Source: Vicinamibacteraceae bacterium
GTDB taxonomy: Bacteria > Acidobacteriota > Thermoanaerobaculia > Multivoradales > Multivoraceae
Direction of reading: 5' to 3'
DNA length: 50,747 nt
Assembly: GCA_012270995.1 (NCBI GenBank)
Contig: JAAXHG010000002.1
Location: forward strand, 1 to 50,747
The position numbers and the translations under genes were made by a program. Under the pieces are notes generated by a model that worked only from the letters and a program-made list of their open reading frames with translations, was not told where the DNA came from and searched no databases. How positions within the stretch are numbered: the stretch's first letter is position 1; the number at the start of each line of letters is the position of its first letter. Positions 7,979-16,118 of this stretch are shown here, in pieces.

Positions 7979-9702
7979 CGGTGGAGCCGACGGCGGCCGG
8001 AGACACCGGCAGCGGGACACCCGCGCGCAGCGGCACCCGCTTCGATGCGATCGTCGTCGGCGCCGGCCACAACGGCCTGGTTGCCGCGGCTTATCTCGCC
8101 CGAGCCGGCCTCGACGTCGTGGTGCTGGAGTCCTCTCCCGAGATCGGCGGCGCCACCCGCAGTGAGGAGGTCTTCCCGGGCTTCCGCTTCAGCGTGTTCT
8201 CCTATCTCGTTTCGCTGTTGCGGCCGGAGGTCGTCCACGAACTCGACCTGGTGCGCCACGGCCTGTTCCTCGTTCCCACCGCGAGCACCCTGAACCCCCT
8301 GCCGGGGGGCGACTGCCTGTTCCGCGAGGCGGATCCGCGGCGGACCTATCGCCACGTCGCCCGCCACTCGCGGCGCGATGCCGAGGCGCTGTTCGAGTAC
8401 AAGCTCGAGATGCGTCGCATGGGCCACCTGATGTACCGGCTCCAGCGGGCGGCGCCCGACGAACTCGCTGCGGCAATCGGTGACCGCGTCGGCGAGAGTG
8501 CGGAGCACCTGGACGTCGAGGTGTCGGCGGAGGCTGCCGACATCGCGCGCTACTTCCTCGACCTGCCGGCGGCCCGGTTGCGCGGCTTCGTGCAGATGCT
8601 GACGATGAGCTCGGCCGACTTCCTGAGCCAGTGGTTCGAGTCCGACGTGCTGAAGGCGGCACTCTCGAGTTCCAGCATCATCGGCTCCATGCTGTCGCCC
8701 CGCACGCCGGGCTCGGCATACGTGCTGCTGCACCACTACATGGGCGAGGTCGACGGGGTCTATCGGGAGTGGGGCTTTCAGAAGGGCGGCACCGGGGCGG
8801 TGGCGGCGACGATCGCTCGGGCGGCGCGGAGCCACGGCGCCGAGATCCGGACGCACAGCCCCGTCGCGCGAGTGCTGGCCCGTGACGGCCGGGCGGCCGG
8901 CGTGGTGCTGGCGAACGGCGACGAGCTGCGTGCCGGCGTCGTCATGTCGTCGGCGGCGCCGCAGATCAGCCTCGGCCGTCTGCTCGATCCGGACGACGTT
9001 CCGGGCGGCGAGGGCGCCGGACTCGCCCTTCGGGCGGCGCGGTGGCGGAGCGGCGGTTGCGCCGGCAAGGTGAACCTCGCCATCTCCGGCCTGCCCCGGT
9101 TCGAGTGCATGCCGGCGCCCGGACCCCACCTCTCGGGCGGGATCACGATCGCTCCGAGTCTCGACTACATCGACCGGGCCTACGACGACGCGAAGTACGG
9201 CGGTTTCTCGGGGCGGCCGTTCATCGACATGATCATCCCGTCCGTCCTCGATCCGGACATGGCGCCGCCGGGCAAGCATGTCCTGTCCTGCTTCGTCCAG
9301 TACGCACCGTACGAGCTGGCGGCCGGCCCTTGGGACGACGATCAGCGCGAGGCGTTCGGCGATGCCGTGGTGCGCACCCTGGCCGAGTACGCGCCCGGCA
9401 TCGAGGACCAGATCCTGCACCGGCAGGTGCTCGTGCCTCCGGACATCGAGGCGATCGCCGGCATTCCGGGGGGCAACATCTTCCACGGCGAGTTGCGGCT
9501 GTCGCAGCTCTTCCTGTTGCGCCCGGACCCGGCCGCGGCATCCTTCCGGACACCGCTGCCCGGCTACTACGTGTGCGGCTCGTCGACGCAGTTCGGCGGC
9601 GGCATTTCCGGCGGTCCCGCTCGGTTGGCCGCGCTCCGGGTGCTCGACGATCTGCGCCGGCCCGAGACAGCCGGCAGCGGCGGGGGAGCGGAGACGCCTT
9701 GA
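7975..9702 (+). CDS. FAD-dependent oxidoreductase (PYROXD2/phytoene desaturase-like), copy 1
   Basis: A 575-residue flavoprotein. After a short Gly/Thr-rich leader it shows the FAD-binding Rossmann motif DAIVVGAGHNGLVAAAYLA, followed by VLESSPEIGGATRSEE, the second dinucleotide signature. The C-terminal FAD motif (YYVCGSSTQFGGGISG, then ARLA) is present. The best family is the amine oxidase-fold group that includes PYROXD2 and carotenoid desaturases, which oxidise C-N or C-C bonds. The start ATG overlaps the stop of the aminomethyltransferase fusion (ATGA, 7975-7978), so translation is probably coupled and both act on the same pathway. A plausible role is oxidation of a methylated amine to an iminium or formaldehyde-level intermediate that the aminomethyltransferase passes to folate; that is inference from context. 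Confidence 0.85.
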   Translation: MTVEPTAAGDTGSGTPARSGTRFDAIVVGAGHNGLVAAAYLARAGLDVVVLESSPEIGGATRSEEVFPGFRFSVFSYLVSLLRPEVVHELDLVRHGLFLVPTASTLNPLPGGDCLFREADPRRTYRHVARHSRRDAEALFEYKLEMRRMGHLMYRLQRAAPDELAAAIGDRVGESAEHLDVEVSAEAADIARYFLDLPAARLRGFVQMLTMSSADFLSQWFESDVLKAALSSSSIIGSMLSPRTPGSAYVLLHHYMGEVDGVYREWGFQKGGTGAVAATIARAARSHGAEIRTHSPVARVLARDGRAAGVVLANGDELRAGVVMSSAAPQISLGRLLDPDDVPGGEGAGLALRAARWRSGGCAGKVNLAISGLPRFECMPAPGPHLSGGITIAPSLDYIDRAYDDAKYGGFSGRPFIDMIIPSVLDPDMAPPGKHVLSCFVQYAPYELAAGPWDDDQREAFGDAVVRTLAEYAPGIEDQILHRQVLVPPDIEAIAGIPGGNIFHGELRLSQLFLLRPDPAAASFRTPLPGYYVCGSSTQFGGGISGGPARLAALRVLDDLRRPETAGSGGGAETP

Positions 9703-11213
9703 ACGAACGGATCGCGATCGTCGGCGGCGGCCACAACGGCCTGGTCGCCGCGGCGCTCCTGGCGCGATCGGGGCGCGACGTCGTTGTGTTCGAGGCACGC
9801 CCGGAGCTCGGCGGGCTGGCGTCGACGCGGGAGCTCATTCCCGGCCACCGCGTCGATGCCGGCAGTCACGACCTGGGGATGTTCCGCCGTTCCGTGATGG
9901 AGGAGCTGGAGCTCGGCGCGCATGGGTTGGAGTTGATCGAAGCCCCGGCGGTAGCCGCCGTTCCGGCGACCGCCGGTTCGGGCGCCGTCGTCCTCTGGCC
10001 TGACGTCGCGCGCACCGTCGAGGGGCTGGGACAGGTCAGCCGTCGGGACGCCGCTGCCTGGCCCGGCTTCGTCTTCGAGCTGGCCGAGCGGGCGGCGGCG
10101 CTCGAGCCGCTCCTTTCCAGGCCACTGGAGCTCGCCGACATGGGGCGCCTCCTCATCGCGCCGGAACTGACGCGGGCGCTGTCCTCGCCGCTCGAGGAGT
10201 CGCTGCGCGAGCGGTTCGAGAACCCGTCGCTACTGGCCGGGCTTTGCGGAGTGGCGCTCCCCGCGACCGGCCTGGGACCCCGCGCCAACGGAACCGGCTG
10301 GCCGTTGCTCTACCAGTGCGCCCCGGGCGGTTCCGATCAATTGGCGCCGGTGGTGCGCGCTCGGGGCGGCGCCGGGGCTCTGGCCTCCGCACTGGCCGCT
10401 TCGGCCGCGGCGTCGGGCGCCGAGATTCGAATTGGGGCCGCCGTCTCCCGGATTCTGGTGGATGCGGGCCGCGTTGTCGGCGTGCGGTTGGCGGACGGTG
10501 AACGCATCGAGGCCGGCGCCGTCATCTCGACGGCGACGCCCTCCGTCACCTTCCTCGATCTGATCGGCGCTCCGCTCCTCGAACCGCGCTTCGCGCGGCG
10601 CTTGCGGGGCGTGAAGTACCGCGGCGCCGCGGCGAGACTGGCGCTCTCGCTCGATGGGTTGCCGGCGTTCCGCGGGCTGGAGCGGCCGGCGCTGACCGGC
10701 CGGATCGTGCTCGCGGAGCAACCGGACGACATCGAGCGGGCGGCGGACGCCGCGAAGTACCGCCGGCTGCCGGACCGCCCGTGGATCGAGGCGGCGCTGC
10801 CCACGGCCCTCGATCCATCTCTGGCGCCCGCGGGGCGGCACCTGTTGCTGGCGACGGTCCACCACCTGCCGTTCGATCTGGAGGGCGGCTGGGACGTGGG
10901 CGGTCCGGAGCTGCTGGCCCGGGTGGCGGCCGAACTCGAGCGATGGGCGCCCGGTATCGGCGGCCTGGTCCGGGAGCACGCGCTGCTGCTGCCCACGGAC
11001 TTCGAGGCGGACTACGGCGCGACGGCCGGCGGGCTCCACCATGGGGAGATGAACCCGTCCCAGAGCCTGTGGCTTCGACCGACGGCGTCGGCCTGGGCGG
11101 GCGAGCCGCTGCCCGCCTCTGGCCTCTGGCTGGGCGGCGCCGGATGCCACCCCGGCGGCGGTCTGACCGGCCTGCCGGGAATGATCGCCGCGGTCTCCCT
11201 GCTCAGGGGATAA
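9699..11213 (+). CDS. FAD-dependent oxidoreductase (PYROXD2-like), copy 2
   Basis: A 504-residue paralogue of the preceding protein, with the same order of signatures: RIAIVGGGHNGLVAAALLAR, VVFEARPELGGLAST and a C-terminal GLWLGGAGCHPGGGLTG, followed by a methionine-rich last helix. The start is the TTG at 9699, which overlaps the previous stop (TTGA, 9699-9702); GGGGGAGCGGAG just upstream supplies a ribosome site. No later ATG would keep the intact dinucleotide motif. The protein is about 70 residues shorter than copy 1, mainly in the middle substrate-cap region. A tandem pair of diverged copies suggests either sequential oxidations or a heteromeric enzyme. It belongs to the same coupled operon as the IclR-aminomethyltransferase fusion. 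Confidence 0.85.
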   Translation: MNERIAIVGGGHNGLVAAALLARSGRDVVVFEARPELGGLASTRELIPGHRVDAGSHDLGMFRRSVMEELELGAHGLELIEAPAVAAVPATAGSGAVVLWPDVARTVEGLGQVSRRDAAAWPGFVFELAERAAALEPLLSRPLELADMGRLLIAPELTRALSSPLEESLRERFENPSLLAGLCGVALPATGLGPRANGTGWPLLYQCAPGGSDQLAPVVRARGGAGALASALAASAAASGAEIRIGAAVSRILVDAGRVVGVRLADGERIEAGAVISTATPSVTFLDLIGAPLLEPRFARRLRGVKYRGAAARLALSLDGLPAFRGLERPALTGRIVLAEQPDDIERAADAAKYRRLPDRPWIEAALPTALDPSLAPAGRHLLLATVHHLPFDLEGGWDVGGPELLARVAAELERWAPGIGGLVREHALLLPTDFEADYGATAGGLHHGEMNPSQSLWLRPTASAWAGEPLPASGLWLGGAGCHPGGGLTGLPGMIAAVSLLRG

Positions 11214-11242
11214 CCTCGCGCGACCTGACCTGGAGATCATCG

Positions 11243-11779
11243 ATGAAGAACTTCCTCCCCTTCGTGTTCGCGCTCGGCACGGCGCTCTGCTGGGGCCTCT
11301 ACGGCCCGGTCCTGGGCAGGGCGCGTCTGGTGGACGAGTCCATGTCGCCGTTCAAGCCTTATGTCGGCATCGGCATCGCCTATCTCGTCATCGCGATCGT
11401 CGGAGGGCTGATCGGCATGCGAGTGATGGGCGACAGCTTCGAACCGACCGGACCGTCGGGAATCTGGGGTCTCTACGCCGGCACCCTCGGCGCGCTGGGA
11501 GCACTCTCGCTGACGCTCGCCATGTTCAGCGGCGGAGCGCGGATTCCCTACGCCGTCATGCCGGTCGTGTTCGGCGGCGCGGTCACGGTCACGGCGCTCT
11601 ACACGCTGTACCGCGGCCGAGGCCAGCTCGAGGTGAGTCCGCTGCTCTGGGTGGGCATCGGCGGCATGCTGATCTCGGTCATCCTGATCACGACGAACAC
11701 ACCGCACCCCGGGCCGCCGGGCGGCGGCCACGGCGGGCAGGCAGGGGTGACCGAGGTGGAAGGCGAGCCGCGACGATGA
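11243..11779 (+). CDS. Small five-helix membrane protein, half-DMT-like
   Basis: A 178-residue hydrophobic protein with five likely membrane helices (around residues 4-24, 37-57, 75-97, 102-123 and 134-151) and a soluble Gly/His/Pro-rich tail (PHPGPPGGGHGGQ). The helix pattern, with GTALCWGLYGPVLG at the start, resembles half of an EamA/DMT transporter, and such half-size proteins work as dimers; I am not certain of the family. It starts 29 bp after the second flavoprotein gene and its stop overlaps the start of the outer-membrane protein gene (ATGA, 11776-11779), so it belongs to the same transcription unit. A transport role for the pathway substrate or product fits the context but is not shown. 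Confidence 0.65.
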   Translation: MKNFLPFVFALGTALCWGLYGPVLGRARLVDESMSPFKPYVGIGIAYLVIAIVGGLIGMRVMGDSFEPTGPSGIWGLYAGTLGALGALSLTLAMFSGGARIPYAVMPVVFGGAVTVTALYTLYRGRGQLEVSPLLWVGIGGMLISVILITTNTPHPGPPGGGHGGQAGVTEVEGEPRR

Positions 11780-12717
11780 GACGAGGGCGGGGATGCGCTT
11801 GGCCGCGGTTCGCGGCACTGGCGGTCGCGTTTGCGTTCGCGGCGGGAGGCGCCGCGGCGGAGGAGCGGAAGGGCTTCTATCTGAGCAGCGGAATGGGAAT
11901 CCACGCCGCGCCGGGGGTCTTTCTCGTCGGCCACAGCGACGATCGAGCGAGTCGCTGCGACGAGTTCATCAATCCGCGCTACGCCGAGGTGGAAGGCTGC
12001 ACGACGCCCGATCGCGGCGCCGGCGCCGGTTGGCGGACGTCGTTCGACAGCGCCCGCGGTCTGTTCGCGGGCGCCGCCCTGGGCTATGACTTCGGCGGCC
12101 GGCTGCGCCTGGAAGCGGAGTACTTCCACCGCGATTCGAAGTACGACCAGTCGGCGCCGGTTGCCAGCGCCACCGGCGCCACGTTCGCCAAGCTGGGCGG
12201 CGAGATCCAGGTCGCGGAGGAACGAATCAACAGCGTCACGTCGGACAGCGTCTTCGCGAATCTCTACGTCGACTTCGGCGGTGATGGGCGCTGGAGTCCC
12301 TACGTCGGCGTCGGCGTCGGACTCGGCGCGACCGAGATCGACTACGGCGCCTTGTGGGCGCGGAACACGGATCCCGACTCGATCACGACCGCGGCCGGCT
12401 TGCCCAACGAGGAGGAGGTGCGCCGCAACCTCGCCGGCACGGTCACCAGCGAGACGACGACTCTCGACGACGATCTCACCGGCTACCAGGTCATCGCGGG
12501 CCTGAACTACGCGCTCGGCGATCGCGTCAGCCTCGACTTCGAGGCGCGCTGGACCGACTTCGACGGCTTCTACTCGCTCGACGAAGACGGCTGGCGCCGG
12601 CTCCGCAGCCATCCGTCCCAGCTGCGGCTCGACGGCAGCGAGCCCGTGTCCTACTGGATGGAGACCGAGGACACGGACGTTCGGGTCGTGAGCGTCAGCC
12701 TGCGCTACGACTTCTAG
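11776..12717 (+). CDS. Outer-membrane beta-barrel protein
   Basis: A 313-residue secreted protein with a signal peptide ending around GGAAAEE (residue 28). The mature part is built of alternating strands and ends in the classic outer-membrane signature, a terminal aromatic strand VSVSLRYDF with C-terminal Phe. Repeated strand-like elements (GYDFGGRLRLEAEYFHR, VYVGVGVGLGATEIDYG-like, ALGDRVSLDFEARWTDF) match OmpW/OmpA-like eight-stranded barrels, while the acidic loops are long. It is translated from an ATGA overlap with the preceding small membrane protein gene and is the last gene of the catabolic operon. It could be the outer-membrane entry port for the substrate; specificity cannot be read from the sequence. 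Confidence 0.75.
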   Translation: MRRGRGCAWPRFAALAVAFAFAAGGAAAEERKGFYLSSGMGIHAAPGVFLVGHSDDRASRCDEFINPRYAEVEGCTTPDRGAGAGWRTSFDSARGLFAGAALGYDFGGRLRLEAEYFHRDSKYDQSAPVASATGATFAKLGGEIQVAEERINSVTSDSVFANLYVDFGGDGRWSPYVGVGVGLGATEIDYGALWARNTDPDSITTAAGLPNEEEVRRNLAGTVTSETTTLDDDLTGYQVIAGLNYALGDRVSLDFEARWTDFDGFYSLDEDGWRRLRSHPSQLRLDGSEPVSYWMETEDTDVRVVSVSLRYDF

Positions 12718-12876
12718 GCGCGCTTCTCCGGGTCCGCGCGGCGACTTCGGTGCAGCGTCCTGCTCCTCGAGTCCGCTGCGCGCCTTGAAATCACCAGCGC
12801 CCCGAAACCCCTCGCAGACTCGGTGTTTCGGCCCAGCCCGTTCATTTCCTGGAGTTTGAGCCGAAGACTCGCTTAG

Positions 12877-14103
12877 CTAGGTTCTGCGGCTCAAGCTCCC
12901 GAGAGCCGCGGGTACCGGAACCGGCTGCGCCGGTGCGTTGGTCGCCAGTGGATCCGGCTTTCGCCTGCGCCTCCATGATCGCCACCGGCGCCAGGCCAGC
13001 GCCAGCCCCGTCCAGACCAACACCGCGGAGCCGGCCGAGGCCAGGCCTGCGATCGTCTGCCCGGCGATGCCGTAGACCTCCCCGGTGTGGGCGAAGCGGA
13101 GCCAGTAGATGATGCGGAGGCCGCGGCTCTCCGGCAGTCCGGAGGAGCGAGCGGTGAGACTTCCGCTGGACTGGTCGAACGTCAGGTTGGTCCACTTTGC
13201 CGGTTGACGACCCGATCCGCGGTCGACCTGCACGGTCAGAGGCGCGTCGTCGGCATCTGGGAGTTGCAGCGTCAGACGGCGCCATCCGGGCGACTCGGAG
13301 GCGGCCTCTTCCAGTATCGCCTGGTAGCTGACGCGCGAAACGGCTTCGGCCGGCTGTTCGGCGTCTTCGCCCGTTGCCGACGCAGTCGCGGCGCGCGGCG
13401 GTCCACTCGATGGCCGCTCTTCCCCGACAGCGAAGTAGATCAGGTCGCCGACCCAGCCGTACGAGATCATCGCGCCGCTCGCGACGACGATCGCCAGCGG
13501 TACCGCCATCCAGAAGCCGATCACGTTGTGCCAGTTGAAGTCACGCGCCTTGGGGCTGAGCCGCGGGCGGAACCAGGTCACGTTGCGCAGTGCCCGCCGC
13601 GTCCAGTTCCGGGGCCACCAGAGGTAGAAGCCGCTCACGACCAGGAACAGGAAACCGAGGTTGGCGGCACCGGTGATTGCGCGGCCGAACGCCCGACCGT
13701 CTCCTTCGAGTGCGAACCAGCGGTGGACGTACAGCACGCCGCGCAGGAATCGGCGCATCGAGGTGTCGCCGTCGCCGCGAATCTCGCCGGTGTAGCGGTC
13801 GACGTAGAGCGTCCGGGCTCGTCCGAACGCGACCGCCGCCGGCGACAGTGGATCGTGGCCGATCGCGATCGATGACGGCTCAGCCTCGGACGAGGCGGTT
13901 CCGGCTCGCTCGAGCAGCGTGTCCGCGGGAAGCGGCGCCACGCCTGGAGCTGGCGGCGCTGCCCGGTAGTCCTTTCGCGCCCATTCGTTCAACTGCATTT
14001 CGTACGTCAGGATGACGCCGGTTACCGACATCATCAGGATGACGATGGCGGCGCTGGCGCCAACGCCGAGGTGGGTCCAGAAAACGACTCGTCGAAGCGT
14101 CAT
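12877..14103 (-). CDS. PepSY-associated membrane protein (PiuB-like)
   Basis: A 408-residue inner-membrane protein with four main helices: near the N-terminus (FWTHLGVGASAAIVILMMSV), around AANLGFLFLVVSGFYLWWP, in NVIGFWMAVPLAIVVASG, and near the C-terminus after RFAHTGEVYGIAGQTIAGLA. The pattern WTHLxxG, VHRWF, GxYLWWP, NWHNVIGFW and RFAHTGE is characteristic of PepSY-TM proteins, which commonly sit beside siderophore receptors and act in ferric-siderophore reduction. The frame is open to 14172, but I choose the ATG at 14103 because AGGAG lies 9 nt before it. The promoter at 14202-14222 shares an unusual motif with a second promoter upstream, consistent with regulation by iron or Fe-S status. 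No TonB receptor gene remains next to it. Confidence 0.85.
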   Translation of the reverse strand: MTLRRVVFWTHLGVGASAAIVILMMSVTGVILTYEMQLNEWARKDYRAAPPAPGVAPLPADTLLERAGTASSEAEPSSIAIGHDPLSPAAVAFGRARTLYVDRYTGEIRGDGDTSMRRFLRGVLYVHRWFALEGDGRAFGRAITGAANLGFLFLVVSGFYLWWPRNWTRRALRNVTWFRPRLSPKARDFNWHNVIGFWMAVPLAIVVASGAMISYGWVGDLIYFAVGEERPSSGPPRAATASATGEDAEQPAEAVSRVSYQAILEEAASESPGWRRLTLQLPDADDAPLTVQVDRGSGRQPAKWTNLTFDQSSGSLTARSSGLPESRGLRIIYWLRFAHTGEVYGIAGQTIAGLASAGSAVLVWTGLALAWRRWRSWRRRRKPDPLATNAPAQPVPVPAALGSLSRRT

Positions 14104-14201
14104 GGGATCCGACTCCTGGTGAACGGCCGCGTCCTGCATGGCCGTGAGTTTGCGGTTCGCCGCGCAGAGCATGCCGAGGAGAATCAGGATTCGGCCGGGG
14201 G

Positions 14202-14222
14202 ATAGTGGATCTATTTGGTCCT
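14202..14222 (-). promoter_or_regulatory. Promoter/operator of the PepSY gene
   Basis: On the minus strand AGGACCAA (14222-14215) is followed at a fixed distance by ATCCACTAT, whose CACTAT (14207-14202) may be the -10 box. The same arrangement occurs at 14498-14532 (AGGACCAA then ATCCAGTAT), so both are probably controlled by the same regulator. The GGTCCT/AGGACC core resembles sites of Rrf2-type regulators, a loose comparison. Confidence 0.4.
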
Positions 14223-14337
14223 GTTTTCGGTGAAGGGGAGAAAGACAAGAGCGAGGGCCGCGCCGCGGATCAGAAAGACCGTGCCGCGGCCGGCGGTGGC
14301 GTCCAGAGGGAAGGCGCGAATCCGCAGGCTGCGATTG

Positions 14338-14463
14338 TCATGAACGAGACGCCGCCCTTGCCGCCGGTCGTTCGAAGAACACGCTCATCGTCGGGATCGT
14401 GTCGATCGGCCCGCGCAGGTTCACGGCGCGCCGGGCTTCAACTGGTTCTCCGAACGTGCTCAT
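14338..14463 (-). CDS. Small orphan ORF behind a strong promoter
   Basis: An ATG at 14463 opens a 41-codon frame starting MSTFGEPVEARRAVNLRG and ending at 14338. It follows the TTGACA promoter at 14498-14527 by about 30 bp, but downstream sequence makes sense only in other frames. It may be the truncated beginning of a lost gene, perhaps a receptor once paired with the PepSY gene, or simply chance. The remainder of 14173-14598 holds no other convincing gene. Confidence 0.2.
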   Translation of the reverse strand: MSTFGEPVEARRAVNLRGPIDTIPTMSVFFERPAARAASRS

Positions 14464-14497
14464 GAGTAGCTCGTCGGGGGTTTCGGACCGACCGCGA

Positions 14498-14532
14498 ATA
14501 CTGGATTAGATTGGTCCTATTTGTCAAGGACC
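14498..14532 (-). promoter_or_regulatory. Promoter with a GGTCCT-N8-AGGACC operator
   Basis: A perfect inverted repeat GGTCCT (14513-14518) / AGGACC (14527-14532) overlaps a consensus -35 TTGACA on the minus strand (14527-14522). CAGTAT (14503-14498) lies 18 bp further and can serve as the -10. A repressor bound here would block the -35 box. Confidence 0.5.
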
Positions 14533-14598
14533 GACCGGGAGCGAGCCGGATTGCCCGCCGGCGAAGCGGACCGGCGTAAGCAGAGAACCTGGGCGGCG

Positions 14599-15003
14599 CT
14601 ACTCGACGACGCGGGTTCCCGTCGTCTCCATGTCGCCGAAGTCGGTCGCGAACACGCCGGTGATCGCGTCGCCCTCGACGGTGCCGGTGAAGACCATGCG
14701 GAGCTGCTGGCCGCCGGCGTCGATCTCCGCCGTGAAGCCCAGGGTTCCGTCGTCGGCCCAAGTGACGTCGGTTCCCTCGACCTCGCCCTGAGGCGAAGTC
14801 ATCACCGCGGTCAGACCACCGGCGTCGCCGCCGACGACCAGGGTCGGCTCCTGCGTTCCCAGCGGCGTCTCGATCGAGAGGTTCCAGGAACCGACGGCGG
14901 CGGGCAGGGCCGGCGCGCCGTAGGCGCTGCAACCGAGCGCAAGCAGGGCCGCGACGAGTGCGAGCAGGAGGTAGTTGCGGATTCTCCCAGTTGAGGGGGT
15001 CAT
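14599..15003 (-). CDS. Small predicted lipoprotein
   Basis: A 134-residue exported protein. After a basic start (MTPSTGRIRN) comes a hydrophobic helix ending in the lipobox LALGC, so Cys25 should be lipidated. The mature part is beta-rich and acidic, with GSWNLSIETPLGTQEPTLVV and repeated Gly-Thr turns (FTGTVEGDAITGVFATDFG), similar to small lipocalin-like domains that report change on removal of a ligand or hydrolysis; I do not assign a function. The start at 15003 is preceded by GGAAAGG. It lies 122 bp downstream of the PPK2 gene on the same strand and may share its transcript. Confidence 0.75.
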   Translation of the reverse strand: MTPSTGRIRNYLLLALVAALLALGCSAYGAPALPAAVGSWNLSIETPLGTQEPTLVVGGDAGGLTAVMTSPQGEVEGTDVTWADDGTLGFTAEIDAGGQQLRMVFTGTVEGDAITGVFATDFGDMETTGTRVVE

Positions 15004-15125
15004 TGTGGCCTTTCCGGTCCCCGTCGGGACCCTTGTCGTTCGAAGCGTTGCGTGGAGCGTCCGATCGCTCCGTAGTCAGGATCGCGTAGGCGGCGAATGA
15101 TAGCCGAGAAACGAGTTCGGCGGCG

Positions 15126-16031
15126 CTACTCGTTTTGCAATTGGCGGCGCATGTCGTCGAACATGGCCAGATCGGCGAGCGAGGGTTCCGGGTTGTGCAG
15201 GTCGAGGCGGGCGAGCCTGTCGCGCACGATGTCGGCCACCGCCCAGCGCATGTAGGGCTTGCTGTCGGCCGGAATCGCGTACCACGGCGCGTGGCTCCTG
15301 GTCGTCGAGCGGATCGCCTCGGCGTAGGCGCTCATGTACTCGTTCCAGAACCCGCGTTCGCGAACGTCGCTGATCGCGAACTTCCAGTGCTTGTCGGGGC
15401 GGTTGAGGCGCCGCAGGAAGCGCGCCTTCTGCTCGTCGCGGGAGATGTTCAGGAAGAACTTCAGGATCACGGTGCCGTTTCGCGCCAGGTGGCGCTCGTG
15501 CTCGACGATCGACTCCATGCGCTGTTGCCACAGCCCGTTGGGGTCCAGGTGGGGCAGGTTCTGCTTCTCCAGCAGTTCGGGATGGACGCGGACGACCAGG
15601 ACCTCCTCGTAGTAGCTGCGGTTGAAGACGCCGATGCGGCCGCGCTCGGGCAGGCTGCGGGCCGTGCGCCACAGGAAGTCGTGATCGAGCTCTTCGCTTG
15701 AGGGTTGCTTGAAGTTGTACACCTGGCAGCCGGCCGGATTGACGCCGGTGAGCAGGGCGTTGATCGTGCTGTCCTTGCCGGCGGCGTCCATGGCCTGGAA
15801 AATGAGGAGCAGCGCGTGGCGGTTCTCGGCGTAGAGCAACCGTTGCTGGCGGCTGATGTCGCGCACGGCGCGTCGCCGCAGCTTCCGCAGTTCGTTGTGA
15901 CGAGGCGCGTCCGGCGGTGGCGCTGTAGGCCACTGCCGGGGATCGAAGCGCTTTGTGTCCTCGGGCACCAGGTAACGCTGGGCCGGCCTGGCGGTCTCGT
16001 GGAGTACGCCTTCGGAGTCGCCTTGGGGCAT
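15126..16031 (-). CDS. Polyphosphate kinase 2 family protein
   Basis: A 301-residue cytosolic nucleotide kinase that uses polyphosphate as phosphate donor. PPK2 signatures are complete: the Walker A-like FQAMDAAGKDSTI, the lid region with VNPAGCQVYNFKQPSSEEL, the Walker B-like RIGVFNRSYYEEVLV, and downstream FLNISRDEQKARF with WKFAISDVRER. Length and a single PPK2 domain fit the class I subgroup, which converts ADP (or GDP) to the triphosphate. It ends upstream of a lipoprotein gene and is divergent from the small selenoprotein gene across an 87-bp spacer. The C-terminal QLQNE ends at the normal family position. The physiological direction of the reaction cannot be read from sequence. Confidence 0.92.
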   Translation of the reverse strand: MPQGDSEGVLHETARPAQRYLVPEDTKRFDPRQWPTAPPPDAPRHNELRKLRRRAVRDISRQQRLLYAENRHALLLIFQAMDAAGKDSTINALLTGVNPAGCQVYNFKQPSSEELDHDFLWRTARSLPERGRIGVFNRSYYEEVLVVRVHPELLEKQNLPHLDPNGLWQQRMESIVEHERHLARNGTVILKFFLNISRDEQKARFLRRLNRPDKHWKFAISDVRERGFWNEYMSAYAEAIRSTTRSHAPWYAIPADSKPYMRWAVADIVRDRLARLDLHNPEPSLADLAMFDDMRRQLQNE

Positions 16032-16118
16032 GAACGTGATCGAGCTTAGCGCACGCGTTGCATGGCCCTGCCGGCTGCGTCTCGTAGACTACGCACCAAC
16101 TACCGGAGGGGGAGCCTC

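Noticed and set aside
12718..12783. Long-range GGCGCGC/GCGCGCC inverted repeat after the outer-membrane protein gene
   Set aside because: The arms are about 50 bp apart and consist only of G and C, which is expected by chance here.
16056..16092. A possible third copy of the dispersed repeat before the selenoprotein gene (TTGCATGG, GGCTGCG, TAG in the same order)
   Set aside because: Spacing between the shared words differs and the intervening bases do not match, so chance or a shared promoter pattern is as likely.
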